From NCBI GenBank assembly GCA_963810615.1, contig CAWEOA010000004.1:11799-75798 (forward strand): a stretch of DNA of 64,000 nt, in the 5' to 3' direction. The notes below the pieces were generated by a model. That model saw only the letters and a program-made list of their open reading frames with translations. It searched no databases and was not told the DNA's origin. The translations under genes and the position numbers were made by a program. This DNA is from JARRQJ01 sp963810615. GTDB lineage: Bacteria > Pseudomonadota > Gammaproteobacteria > DRLM01. Shown here piece by piece: positions 36,631-46,032 of the stretch; position 1 is the first letter of the stretch; every line of letters starts with the position of its first letter.

Positions 36631-38466
36631 ATGAGCCAGCATCTCGCCGTCAACCTGGGACTGATCGTTGCCCTGGGCATCGCTGCCCAGTGGCTGGCGT
36701 GGCGAATACGCATACCGGCCATCATCCTGCTAGTGGCGGCGGGAGTTACCATCGGTCCAGTGCTCGGCTGGGTTCAGCCATCGCGTGACTTCGGTAACAT
36801 CCTTCATGCCATGGTTGCCTTATCCGTGGCGGTGATTCTGTTCGAGGGCGGATTGAACCTGCGCTGGCACGAATACCGTGAAACCGGTATCGACGTAATT
36901 CGCCTGGTGAGCATCGGCCTGGTGTTGACCTGGACCCTGAGTAGCATGGCCGCCCATTATATTGCGCATCTTTCATGGCCGATCGCCGTGATTTTCGGCG
37001 CCATCATCGTGGTGACCGGTCCCACGGTCATCACCCCGTTGCTCAAACAAGCCAAGCTACAGCGCCGCCCCGCCGCCTTGCTCAAATGGGAAGGCATCAT
37101 CAACGATCCCGTGGGCGCGCTGCTGGCAGTGCTGGTGTTCGAGTACTTCTCCGCATCGGAACATACACCCATTTTCATTGACGTACTTGGTGATCTGGGA
37201 ATGTCCCTGGCCATTGCCGTCATCGTCGGCAGTGCCATCGCCTATATGCTCTCATGGAGTTTCCTGCGCGGACTGGTTCCCGAATATCTCAAGGCGCCGG
37301 TGATGCTGGCGACGATCCTGATCCTGTATGTCTCGCTGAATCGCTTTCAGGATGAGGCCGGCCTGTTGGCGGTAACCGCGGCGGGCGTGGTACTTGCCAA
37401 CCGCCATCTGCGCAACATCGATGAATTGCGGCGCTTCAAGGAATACATCACTGTGATCTTGGTCTCCGTGGTGTTCATCCTGCTCACCGCCGATATCGAC
37501 CCCGGCGTGCTGACGCATCTCGACAGGCGCAGCGCCGCGCTGCTCGCCGCCATTATTTTCGTCGTGCGGCCCATGGCGGTATATACAGCCACTCTCGGCA
37601 GCCACATGGACTGGCGGGAGCGTTTGCTGGTGGCGTGGGTGGCGCCGCGCGGCATTGTTGCGGCGGCCGTTGCCGGCTTATTCGCGCCGCGCCTGATTGA
37701 AAAAGGCTATGCCGGCGCCGAGCAACTGCTGCCGCTGGTATTCGCCCTAATCGTCACGACCGTGGTGGTGCACGGCCTCAGCATCGGTTGGCTGGCCCGG
37801 CGCCTCAAGCTGGCGGCACAACGCGCCAATGGCCTGCTGATTGTCGGCGCCTCGCCCTGGTCGGTGGAGTTGGCGCATACGCTCCAGGATTTGAAGATGC
37901 CTACCATTCTCAGCGACACCAGCTGGAACCACTTGCACGGCGCTCGCATGGCCGGTGTCCGGCAGACACATCACGGTGAGATCCTCTCGGAACGATCCGA
38001 AGAGACGCTGGAACTCAATGAGATCAGCCATCTGCTGGCCGCCACCGCCAACGATGCCTATAACGCCCTGGTCTGCACCCGCTTTGCTCCCGAAATCGGG
38101 CACAATCAAGTGTATCAATTACCGTCCACGCACAAAGAAGAGAACGGCATCAAAGAGGTGGCGCGCACCCTGCGCGGGCGCATCGCCTTCGATGAAGACA
38201 CCCGTTATGAAGATTACGTGCGTTACCACTATGAAGGATGGGAATTCCATAGCACTCAGCTCAGTGATGAATATTCGTTCGAGGATTTCACCCATGATCT
38301 GCCTCTGGACAGCATTCTGATCGTGTCCGTGAGCGCAAAGGGCGAGATAGTCCTGTTTCCCCTTCAGGACAATGCCCAACTCCAGGCAGGCGACACGATC
38401 GTCAGCTACCGGCCGCCCATGCAAACGACGAGCGACCACCTCGATACGCGTTTCTCGCCTCGCTGA
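36631..38466 (+). CDS. CPA1-type Na+(K+)/H+ antiporter with regulatory C-terminus
   Basis: A 611-residue protein with about 12 membrane helices (1-395). The transport core includes LFEGGLNLRW and GIINDPVGALLAVL, the ND motif of CPA1 exchangers. The cytoplasmic part (about 400-611) resembles an RCK/TrkA-N-like domain without a clear glycine-rich nucleotide loop, ending in a TrkA-C-like domain (ILIVSVSAKGEIVLFP). This is the layout of NhaP-type cation/proton antiporters controlled by ligand binding. It adds to NhaA encoded 5 kb away and suits salt or pH stress. Confidence 0.9.
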   Translation: MSQHLAVNLGLIVALGIAAQWLAWRIRIPAIILLVAAGVTIGPVLGWVQPSRDFGNILHAMVALSVAVILFEGGLNLRWHEYRETGIDVIRLVSIGLVLTWTLSSMAAHYIAHLSWPIAVIFGAIIVVTGPTVITPLLKQAKLQRRPAALLKWEGIINDPVGALLAVLVFEYFSASEHTPIFIDVLGDLGMSLAIAVIVGSAIAYMLSWSFLRGLVPEYLKAPVMLATILILYVSLNRFQDEAGLLAVTAAGVVLANRHLRNIDELRRFKEYITVILVSVVFILLTADIDPGVLTHLDRRSAALLAAIIFVVRPMAVYTATLGSHMDWRERLLVAWVAPRGIVAAAVAGLFAPRLIEKGYAGAEQLLPLVFALIVTTVVVHGLSIGWLARRLKLAAQRANGLLIVGASPWSVELAHTLQDLKMPTILSDTSWNHLHGARMAGVRQTHHGEILSERSEETLELNEISHLLAATANDAYNALVCTRFAPEIGHNQVYQLPSTHKEENGIKEVARTLRGRIAFDEDTRYEDYVRYHYEGWEFHSTQLSDEYSFEDFTHDLPLDSILIVSVSAKGEIVLFPLQDNAQLQAGDTIVSYRPPMQTTSDHLDTRFSPR

Positions 38467-38524
38467 CAAGCAGCGCATTATCGATAGGATTGGCCGCAAA
38501 CATGCCGAACCAGGTCACAGCGGC

Positions 38525-39794
38525 TCAACGATGCCGAGATTGGGTGCGCACAAAATGCAATTGCGTGACGTCTTGCGGGAAGAGCATCTCGACATTCCAT
38601 TCGAAATTGACCTGGAGCTTGCGCAACAAGGTCGGCAGCTTGAAGAGGTAAAACGCCCGCCACAACAGCCATGCCGGAAACCCGGACAGCTTCATACCGA
38701 AGATGCTGGCGACGGCGCGATGATAACCGACGCAAGCCAATTCACCCCGGGGTCTATAGGAGAAGCTGCGGGTAGCGCGGCCCTGAAGACGACGGACGAT
38801 ATTCTTCGCCGCCTGCTCGCCGTGCCGCACCGCGAATTGGGCGGTAGGCGGACTCAATTCGCCCGTAATGCGGTTGGGTACGGCAGCGCAGTCGCCCACC
38901 GCCCATATATTCCTCATTCCCTGCACGGACATCTCGGGCCGGGTGCTGACGCGCCCCTGCTTCTTAGGCAGTGATAAGCGCTCGATCAGCGGACAAGGCG
39001 AAGTGCCAATGGTACATACCGCATTTCGGCTCTCCACGCGATTACCGTCTCGGTCTTCAAGGGCTTATGCGCTGACCCGGTCGATCCGACGTATTGAGCC
39101 TCACCTGCACTCCGTGGTTTTCCAGTGCATGGCGCGCAAAATCACCGAGCGTAACTGGAAACTCGGACAGTAAGCGCTCGCCGCTTTCGATCAAGATAAC
39201 CTCGAGCTCTTCGGTATCGATGTTATCGTACTGTCTGCCGGCGGCCACGAGAAAATCACGCATCGCACCCGCCACCTCCACACCGCTGGAACCTCCTCCG
39301 ATCACGCAGAAACGCGTCAAGCTGCGTCGTATTTGTCGATCGTCCTCCAATGCGGCCTGTTCCAGACGTTCGATCATCCGATTACGCAGATAGAGCGCAT
39401 CACCCAGAGTCTTGAGCGCTATGCCATGCTCGGCCATGCCCGGCACGATATCGAGATTGGCCAGGGTGCCGCAGGCCAGGACAAGATGTTCGTAAGGAAG
39501 TTCTCTAATCACCCGTTCCTTATACTGGATCCGTCTGTTAGCGAAATCGATCCCTGTCACGACGCCGCGACGATAGTCCAGTTTTTTTATAATATGGCGA
39601 AGTGGTGCGACAGTATGGGTGGGCAGCAACGAGCCGCCCACCACCTCGGGCAGCAAGGGGGTATACAGCATATAGGTCTCTTCACTGAGCAAAACGGCGC
39701 GCCATCCTGCAGGCAGTTCCTTGGCAAGCTGCTGCATGACCGCGGTCCCCGCAAACCCTCCTCCCACGACAACAATGTTGCGGGAGTGCATCAT
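38525..39794 (-). pseudogene. NDH-2-type NADH dehydrogenase, frameshifted
   Basis: Two consecutive frames make one FAD-dependent type II NADH:quinone oxidoreductase of about 420 residues. The N-terminal frame (39794 to 39057) has the FAD motif VVVGGGFAG, LYTPLLPEVVGG and the second dinucleotide motif VIGGGSSGVEVAG. The C-terminal frame (39037 to 38525) has IWAVGDCAAVPN and TAQFAVRHGEQAAKN. Between them, at about 39030-39090, the frame changes, apparently twice within ~30 bases. It may be inactivated, or these may be base errors. It follows the CBS protein gene with 79 bases between and would feed electrons to quinone. Confidence 0.75.
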
Positions 39795-39873
39795 TGATTT
39801 TCCGGATTCAGAGATTGGAGCAATCGAGACCTCTGGTGCGTATGTATGATTGCGGTTAACGGCTGTCTTGCCC

Positions 39874-40329
39874 TTAATGGTGAACATAAACTTCCTTTAG
39901 GACATTTATCACATCCTCGTAGGGCAACTCCGCGGACGACTCACCTTTGCCGCCTCCAGGAATATTGGCGACTACGTCTCCCATGGACAACATACCCACC
40001 AGCCTGCCGTCCCCGTCAACGACCGGCAGTCGCAGCACCTTGGCGTTCGCCATCAATTTGATGGCATCTTTAACATCCTGTTCCGTACTGCAGCCGATGA
40101 TCCGGCCGTCCTTCACAGCGGTCACCGGGATATCAGACAACAGACGATGCTGCGTAGCACCCGCGATGGAGATGTCGCGATCGGTAATCATACTAACCGA
40201 TTTGCCTTCGGCATCCGTCACCGGCACAACGCCGCAATCCTTGTTCCACATCATCATCGCCACCGTTGCTAAATCCGTGCTGGAAGAACAGGTTACAATC
40301 TCGCTCATCATAATGTCTTTCACTCTCAT
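39874..40329 (-). CDS. CBS-domain pair protein
   Basis: A 151-residue protein made of two CBS domains (MRVKDIMMSEIVTCSSST to about 60, and the second from about 65 to 125, with LRLPVVDGDGRLVGMLSMGD) and a short tail. CBS pairs bind adenine nucleotides or NAD(H) and act as energy sensors. The start is fixed by a perfect AGGAGG 7 bases before the ATG at 40329. Small CBS proteins of this type belong to low-oxygen and stationary-phase stress sets. Two FNR-type boxes lie upstream. Confidence 0.9.
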   Translation of the reverse strand: MRVKDIMMSEIVTCSSSTDLATVAMMMWNKDCGVVPVTDAEGKSVSMITDRDISIAGATQHRLLSDIPVTAVKDGRIIGCSTEQDVKDAIKLMANAKVLRLPVVDGDGRLVGMLSMGDVVANIPGGGKGESSAELPYEDVINVLKEVYVHH

Positions 40330-40448
40330 AGCTATCGCCTCCTCTGCATTATTTATCGCTTCGCCTTTCGCCCCCGGCGCGCGTATAGGACCCGTGCGCG
40401 CCTCATCCGGGCACAAAGCAAAAATACAGTTCCAAGACCCACCGCACA

Positions 40449-40462
40449 TTGAAATATGTCAA
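40449..40462. promoter_or_regulatory. FNR-type box (weak)
   Basis: TTGAA-ATAT-GTCAA matches the consensus at 8 of 10 positions, about 120 bp upstream of the CBS protein gene. Confidence 0.4.
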
Positions 40463-40541
40463 TACGCCGTGATACCACATCGCCCCAGGGCAACGAATGT
40501 GGAGAGAGGAAAATAGCGGCATATTACGCCGGAAACGTGCA

Positions 40542-40555
40542 TTGATATATTTCAA
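40542..40555. promoter_or_regulatory. FNR-type box
   Basis: TTGAT-ATAT-TTCAA matches at 9 of 10 positions. It lies in the divergent region between the CBS gene and the phospholipase D gene and could serve either. Confidence 0.5.
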
Positions 40556-40779
40556 TGTCACAGACGTAGTGGTAATCGTACATTGGGAAACACGCAATCC
40601 GGCGTTCGTCGAGCGGCCACAATAAATCACGACGAAGCTCCCGGTATTTCCATAGATTGCAGGCTTCCGCAGTTCTTTGCATACATGAGCGGAAAAATCG
40701 CTGACGGGTATTGTGGCTGACATAGTCCTGACCCATTTGCATGAGGATATTCCTGCCGGAGGGAGTAATACAATTCGCC

Positions 40780-42189
40780 ATGACTAAACATCTAATCCTC
40801 AAACCAGGCCGCAACTGCTGGCGCATAGAACACGCCGATCGGGTCGCCTTTCTCATCGATGGGAACGATTATTTCCGCGCTCTATATGACGGCATCATCC
40901 GCGCCCGGCACTTGATTCAGATCCTGGCCTGGGACATCGACAGCCGCTTCGAGCTGGTGCGCAATACTCCGCAACCCTCGCCATGGCCCAGCCGCCTGGG
41001 TGATTTGCTGAACGCAGTGATCAAGCGTCGCCCCAACCTACACGCCTATGTCCTCGATTGGGACTTCGCCATGATCTACGCCTCCGCCCGCGAATTCCTG
41101 CCCATCTACAAATTCGACTGGAGGACCAATCGCCGTCTGCAGTTCCATCTGGACGACAGTCATCCCATTGGTGCATCGCAGCATCAGAAGGTAGTGGTCA
41201 TCGATGACACACTCGCCTTTGCGGGCGGATTGGATATCACCAAAGGGCGCTGGGATACCTCCGAACACCGCCCGCTGGATCCGCGCCGCTGCGAAGGTGA
41301 CGATCAACCCCATCGCCCTTATCACGATGTGCAGCTGGCGGTTTCGGGCGATGCCGCCGCCGCCCTGGGTGATTTGTCGCGCCGGCGCTGGGCGCGCACC
41401 GGACGTCAATCTATACCGCCGCCGCACTCAACGGGCGATCCCTGGCCGCCCGCACTGCAAGTGGATTTGACCGACGTCACGGTCGCCATCGCCCGCACCG
41501 AACCGCACTATCTCGACCGTCCCGAGATACGCGAAGTCGAGGCACTCTATCTGGACGCCATCGCCGCCGCCCACCGCCTGATTTACATCGAGAATCAATA
41601 TTTCACCGCTGGCCGGGTGTGCGAGGCCTTGGCGCAACGGCTGGAAGAGATGGATGGACCGGAAGTCGTACTGGTCCTGCCCTTGAAGACCGACGGCTGG
41701 CTGGCCCAGAACACCTTGGACGTGATGCGGGAACGCTTGATCAAACGCCTGCAATATGCAGATCGCCACGGCCGTCTGCGCGTCTATTATCCCTATGTGC
41801 CGCATCAGGATAAACAGGCGATCAATGTTCACGCCAAGGTGCTGGTCGTCGATGATGAACTGCTGCGGGTCGGATCGGCCAATCTCAATAACCGCTCCAT
41901 GGGCCTGGACAGCGAATGCGATCTCGCCATAGAGGCCTGCGGCGAAGCGCGGATTCAACAGGCAATCGCCGGTTTCCGCAATCGGCTGCTGGGTGAGCAC
42001 CTGCAGACCGCGCCGCGGGAGGTCGCGCACATGATCGCGACCAAGGCTTCGGCGATTGCCGGGATCGAGGCCTTGCGCAGTGCAGAACGCAGCCTGCGGA
42101 CCTTGCCGCTGGATACCGCGCCGCAGGCGAATATCGATCTCTCCACCGCGGAAATGATTGACCCGGAGCGACCCCGTCGATCCGGATGA
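40780..42189 (+). CDS. Phospholipase D/cardiolipin synthase-like protein
   Basis: A 469-residue protein with two HKD motifs: HQKVVVIDD (near residue 135, followed by AFAGGLDI) and HAKVLVVDD (near 350, followed by VGSANLNNRS). No N-terminal membrane anchor is evident, unlike classical Cls. It can act as a phosphatidyltransferase or phospholipase. It is followed by a VTT-domain protein and an EEP-family hydrolase in an overlapping operon, a set seen in many bacteria and presumed to act in phospholipid turnover. The start could also be at 40741. Confidence 0.88.
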   Translation: MTKHLILKPGRNCWRIEHADRVAFLIDGNDYFRALYDGIIRARHLIQILAWDIDSRFELVRNTPQPSPWPSRLGDLLNAVIKRRPNLHAYVLDWDFAMIYASAREFLPIYKFDWRTNRRLQFHLDDSHPIGASQHQKVVVIDDTLAFAGGLDITKGRWDTSEHRPLDPRRCEGDDQPHRPYHDVQLAVSGDAAAALGDLSRRRWARTGRQSIPPPHSTGDPWPPALQVDLTDVTVAIARTEPHYLDRPEIREVEALYLDAIAAAHRLIYIENQYFTAGRVCEALAQRLEEMDGPEVVLVLPLKTDGWLAQNTLDVMRERLIKRLQYADRHGRLRVYYPYVPHQDKQAINVHAKVLVVDDELLRVGSANLNNRSMGLDSECDLAIEACGEARIQQAIAGFRNRLLGEHLQTAPREVAHMIATKASAIAGIEALRSAERSLRTLPLDTAPQANIDLSTAEMIDPERPRRSG

Positions 42190-42964
42190 ACTCATCCGTC
42201 AATTCGTGGATGACGGTGAGCGTCCTTCCGCACGGCGACGCATCATATGGTGGGTAGTCTCGCTGCTGGCGGTCGTGATGCTGGCGGCGGCCTGGCGCTG
42301 GACGCCGCTCAATCACTGGCTGAGCATCGACATGCTGTATGCCGGCATAATGCAGCTCAAGCATCTGCCGGCGATACCCTTGCTGATCCTGGCGGCTTAT
42401 ATAATTGGCAGTATCATCTCCATACCCATCACCTTACTCGTCATCGCCACCATACTGGCCTTCGGTCCGTGGCCGGGTTTCGCGTATGCCTTCGCCGGCT
42501 CCATACTCGGTGCCCTCGGCAGCTTCGCTCTCGGCCGCCTGCTGGGACGCAACACAGTGCGCCAGCTGGCGGGATCACGGCTGAACGCCTTAAGCCGCCG
42601 TCTGGCGCGGCGCGGCGTATTGGCGATCGTCGCGGTGCGCGTCATCCCCATCGCACCGTTCACCGTCATCAATATGGTGGCCGGCGCCTCCCATATCCGC
42701 TTTCGTGACTTCCTGCTTGGAACCGGCATCGGCATGGCGCCGGGCATCATCGCCATATCCCTGTTTACCGATCGCATCGTCGCCAGCATCGAGTCACCCG
42801 ATCTCGGCAGCTTCTCCACGCTGGCAGCTGGTCGGCGCCGTCATCCTAGTTGCGGCATTCGCATTGCGGCGCTGGCTGAAAAATCAGCCTGCAGCCTCGC
42901 GGGACACGCCGCACCCATCTTGAATCAGTATCTCGATAAACGAACAGCATGCAGGAACGACTGA
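42158..42964 (+). CDS. VTT/DedA-like (TVP38/TMEM64) membrane protein, frame slip near its end
   Basis: A 268-residue frame starting TTG at 42158 inside the end of the PLD gene. It has a first membrane helix (~28-48), then the VTT domain with hydrophobic helices and the motif FGPWPGFAYAFAGSILGALGSF, RVIPIAPFTVINMVAG. After about 42820 the frame switches: the last ~45 codons look out of frame, while the next frame gives a typical final helix (QLVGAVILVAAFALRRWL) and stops at 42923. A single extra base near 42823 explains this. The function is presumed lipid scrambling/transport, linked to the PLD gene. Confidence 0.75.
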   Translation: MTRSDPVDPDELIRQFVDDGERPSARRRIIWWVVSLLAVVMLAAAWRWTPLNHWLSIDMLYAGIMQLKHLPAIPLLILAAYIIGSIISIPITLLVIATILAFGPWPGFAYAFAGSILGALGSFALGRLLGRNTVRQLAGSRLNALSRRLARRGVLAIVAVRVIPIAPFTVINMVAGASHIRFRDFLLGTGIGMAPGIIAISLFTDRIVASIESPDLGSFSTLAAGRRRHPSCGIRIAALAEKSACSLAGHAAPILNQYLDKRTACRND

Positions 42965-43644
42965 AACTGGCGACTTACAACATCCATCGCTGCATCGGCG
43001 CGGATGGTCTGGCCCTGCCCGAGAGAATCTTGTCGGTGCTCGATGAAATGAACGCCGATGTCATTGCACTCCAGGAAGTGGAATTGCATCACGAGCCTGC
43101 ATTGAATCTGCTTGCCTATCTTGCCCGACACACTGGCTTCACGCCGATCGCCGGCCCGACCGTCACCCATGCCGAATCGGGCTATGGCAATGCTCTGCTT
43201 ACCCGTCTGCCCATACTCGCCGTGCGACGCATCGATCTCAGCCTTCCCGGCCGCGACCCCCGCGGCGCGATCGATACGCGCCTCGACTGGCGGGGTCGCC
43301 AGCTACATCTGATCGCGACCCATCTCGGACTCAATCCCGGTGAACGACGCGATCAGGTGAGGCGATTGCTGAAACTGCTCGATGTCAGCGGTGATGATCT
43401 AACCATTCTCATGGGCGATATCAACGAATGGTTCCTTTGGGGTCGTCCACTGCGCTGGCTGAATCGCGTGTTCCCGGTCTCGCAACGGCACCGCACTTTT
43501 CCCGCCCGCTGGCCCTTGTTCGCATTGGACCGCATCTGGGTATATCCACCGTCCGCTTTGGCGGGTGTTGCAACCCACGACAGCAAGCTTGCCCGAACCG
43601 CCTCTGATCATCTTCCTCTAAAGGCAGTACTCGAGAAGACCTGA
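42949..43644 (+). CDS. Endonuclease/exonuclease/phosphatase-family hydrolase
   Basis: A 231-residue EEP-fold protein: ATYNIH (Asn), LQEVEL (metal-binding Glu), THLGL (His), MGDINEW (Asp/Asn) and the closing SDHLPL (Asp-His). The family cleaves phosphodiesters in nucleic acids, phospholipids or inositol phosphates. The position directly after PLD and VTT genes suggests a phospholipid-related or signalling phosphodiesterase rather than a DNase. No signal peptide, so it is cytoplasmic. Confidence 0.87.
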   Translation: MQERLKLATYNIHRCIGADGLALPERILSVLDEMNADVIALQEVELHHEPALNLLAYLARHTGFTPIAGPTVTHAESGYGNALLTRLPILAVRRIDLSLPGRDPRGAIDTRLDWRGRQLHLIATHLGLNPGERRDQVRRLLKLLDVSGDDLTILMGDINEWFLWGRPLRWLNRVFPVSQRHRTFPARWPLFALDRIWVYPPSALAGVATHDSKLARTASDHLPLKAVLEKT

Positions 43645-43685
43645 TGATTGACCCGCTGATTCTCCGTTAGCGACGACGATGTCGT

Positions 43686-45131
43686 TCATTCATACGCGTG
43701 CCGGGATCCATCGTCATCGCCGACCCTTCCCGATACGGTCACCCGTAACCAGAGGTATCCGCACAGGCCGGCGATTAAGGACGCCAGTAAGATAGCGCTC
43801 TTGGCGGTCAATAATTGGTCGGCTGAGGACTCGAAATTCAGACCGGCGATGAAAATCGACATGGTAAATCCCATGCCACCCAGCAGACCGATACCTATAA
43901 CATGCTTGATATTCATCGCCGGGGAAAGATCGCCGAACCCGGACTTGAGTGCCAACCAGCAAAAGCCGGTAATACCAACCACCTTGCCTATCACCAGTCC
44001 CAACACAATTCCCAAGGTAATAGGGCTGGTCAGCAACGCCGGCAGTGCCGCGAGATGTATGGGCACTGCAGCATTGGCCAAGGCAAAGACCGGTAGGATC
44101 AACAGCGCAACGGGACTTTCCAGGGTTCGCTCCCACGATTGCAGCGGTGTCGTGACTTCATGGGCCGTTTCCTGAATACGTTCGACCACGGCATGCTGAT
44201 CTTCCGCCGCCAGTATGCTGGCGGAGCCCTGCACGCCTTGCTCTTTTCGCTGCTCTAGGTTTTCGAACTTATCCATCAAACGTCGCGTCCTTCCCAAGAA
44301 CCAAAACGGCCCGCGCCGCGGCCGCGCCGGCACGGTAAATGCCACCAGGATACCGGCCACCGATGCATGTACACCCGATTCGAGCATCGCCAGCCATACC
44401 AGCCCCCCACCCAGCAAATAGGGCACGGCATGGCGTACCCCCAGCAGATTGAGTAACACCAGACCTGCCAATACTATGAATGCCAGTAGCAGGTGCGCCA
44501 GGCTGAGCGAGTCGCTATAGAACACGGCGATCACCATGACCGCGCCGATGTCATCAATGATGGCGAGAGCCGTGAGAAATGCCGCCAATGCCGCGGGGAT
44601 GCGACTACCGAGCAACGCCAGCACGCCCACCGCAAAGGCGGTATCGGTCGCCAGGGGGATACCCCAGCCGTGGGATGAAGCCGTTCCGGCATTGAATCCG
44701 GCGTAGATCAAAGCCGGCACAGTCATCCCGCCGACCGCGGAGGCGATCACCGGAATGGCGAGTCTGACATTTTGCAGTTCCCCCGCCAGCAACTCACGCT
44801 TAATTTCCAACCCTATCACGAAGAAGAATAGCGCCATGAAACCATCGTTTATCCAGTGATGCAGATCCTTGCCGAAGGTGAAATTCCCCACGCTCATGCC
44901 GATACGCGTGTGCAGCAGGTTTGTATATGCTTCGCTCCATGACGAATTGGCGAGCACCAGAGCTGCCACCGTGCAAATCAGCAGCAGCACACTTGCCGTA
45001 GTCTCATCGCGAATGAATCCCTGAAACGGAGTCACAATCTTCTCGAATCCCCTTTGCATGGGATTACTGAAGAGCTCGTCGTCCGCACGCTCCTCATGGG
45101 CGGTTTTCGTTTGCCTGACGTCATCCTGCAT
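43686..45131 (-). CDS. nhaA: Na+/H+ antiporter NhaA
   Basis: A 481-residue antiporter. The family motifs are all present: FFFVIGLEIKREL, ATDTAFAVGVLALLGSR and LAIIDDIGAV, where the Asp pair is the cation site. About 12 membrane helices. It is longer than E. coli NhaA (388 residues) because of an N-terminal extension and a charged ~50-residue insert near residues 275-325, as in NhaA of several other proteobacteria. It exports Na+ using the proton gradient and supports life in saline or alkaline water. Confidence 0.93.
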   Translation of the reverse strand: MQDDVRQTKTAHEERADDELFSNPMQRGFEKIVTPFQGFIRDETTASVLLLICTVAALVLANSSWSEAYTNLLHTRIGMSVGNFTFGKDLHHWINDGFMALFFFVIGLEIKRELLAGELQNVRLAIPVIASAVGGMTVPALIYAGFNAGTASSHGWGIPLATDTAFAVGVLALLGSRIPAALAAFLTALAIIDDIGAVMVIAVFYSDSLSLAHLLLAFIVLAGLVLLNLLGVRHAVPYLLGGGLVWLAMLESGVHASVAGILVAFTVPARPRRGPFWFLGRTRRLMDKFENLEQRKEQGVQGSASILAAEDQHAVVERIQETAHEVTTPLQSWERTLESPVALLILPVFALANAAVPIHLAALPALLTSPITLGIVLGLVIGKVVGITGFCWLALKSGFGDLSPAMNIKHVIGIGLLGGMGFTMSIFIAGLNFESSADQLLTAKSAILLASLIAGLCGYLWLRVTVSGRVGDDDGSRHAYE

Positions 45132-45278
45132 GAATTGGAGCCTTCTGTTTTTGGCATCGGTATAGATCCCGTGTTTTTCACAGGTAACCCGGACTGGTGC
45201 AGTGTTATTTCATCCTTCAGTTTCTTATACACCGCTGAATTTCATCAACTACCGTATCATGACCATCCCGGAATCGGA

Positions 45279-45292
45279 TTGATGAAAATCAA
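45279..45292. promoter_or_regulatory. Perfect FNR-type box
   Basis: TTGAT-GAAA-ATCAA matches the consensus at all 10 positions. It lies between nhaA (minus, start 45131) and the ferritin-like gene (plus, start 45405). Confidence 0.65.
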
Positions 45293-45404
45293 TGACCTGG
45301 GGAGTGTATTTTTGGCACAGTCCACGACTGGAGAAATAAAAGTAATGCTTATCGCACATCACGCATAACTACTATCCGCAATATTAATCAGAAAGGACTT
45401 TGCT

Positions 45405-45956
45405 ATGAACGAAGAGAGATTTATTACCGATATTCAGACCATACGCGACCGCGCCAGGCACCATATCGAGCACGGCGCGGTAACCGAAGGCTACAAGGCG
45501 AATCGAAAAACGGTCATCAAGCTACTGAATGAAGCACTGGCCACCGAGCTGGTATGTGTATTACGGTACAAACGCCACTACTTCATGGCCACCGGAATCA
45601 ATGCGCAGAGTGTCGCAGCTGAATTTCTGCAACACGCCGGCGATGAGCAGGGTCATGCCGACATGATCGCCCAACGCATCGTACAGCTCGATGGCGAACC
45701 GAATTTCTCTCCCGCCGAACTCGCTTCACGTTCTCATTCGGAATATATAGAGGGCGAATCACTCATTAAAATGATCAAAGAAAATCTCATCGCCGAAAGA
45801 ATAGCCATTGACAGCTACCGGGATATGATCAATTTTCTCGGCAATGACGACCCGACCACCCGCCGTATGATGGAGGATATTCTTGCCGTCGAAGAAGAGC
45901 ATGCGGATGACATGGCCAATCTTCTGGAAGACTTTACCGGCTCCGGCCAGGGTTAG
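45405..45956 (+). CDS. Ferritin-like/bacterioferritin-type protein
   Basis: A 183-residue four-helix protein. The di-iron pattern is visible: Glu in LATELVCVLRYKRH, then the pair in HAGDEQGHAD, Glu in ENLIAERIAIDSY and the last pair in ILAVEEEHADD. It resembles the bacterioferritin/Dps-like proteins that oxidise and store iron and protect from peroxide. RBS AAAGGA lies 8 bases before the ATG. It is placed behind a perfect FNR-type box and next to the regulator gene. Confidence 0.9.
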   Translation: MNEERFITDIQTIRDRARHHIEHGAVTEGYKANRKTVIKLLNEALATELVCVLRYKRHYFMATGINAQSVAAEFLQHAGDEQGHADMIAQRIVQLDGEPNFSPAELASRSHSEYIEGESLIKMIKENLIAERIAIDSYRDMINFLGNDDPTTRRMMEDILAVEEEHADDMANLLEDFTGSGQG

Positions 45957-46032
45957 GAGCTATCGTGGAAGTCAAGCCGAGCCCCTCCACACAGTCAACG
46001 GGAACAATAAGCAGGCGGTTTGTCGATAAAGA

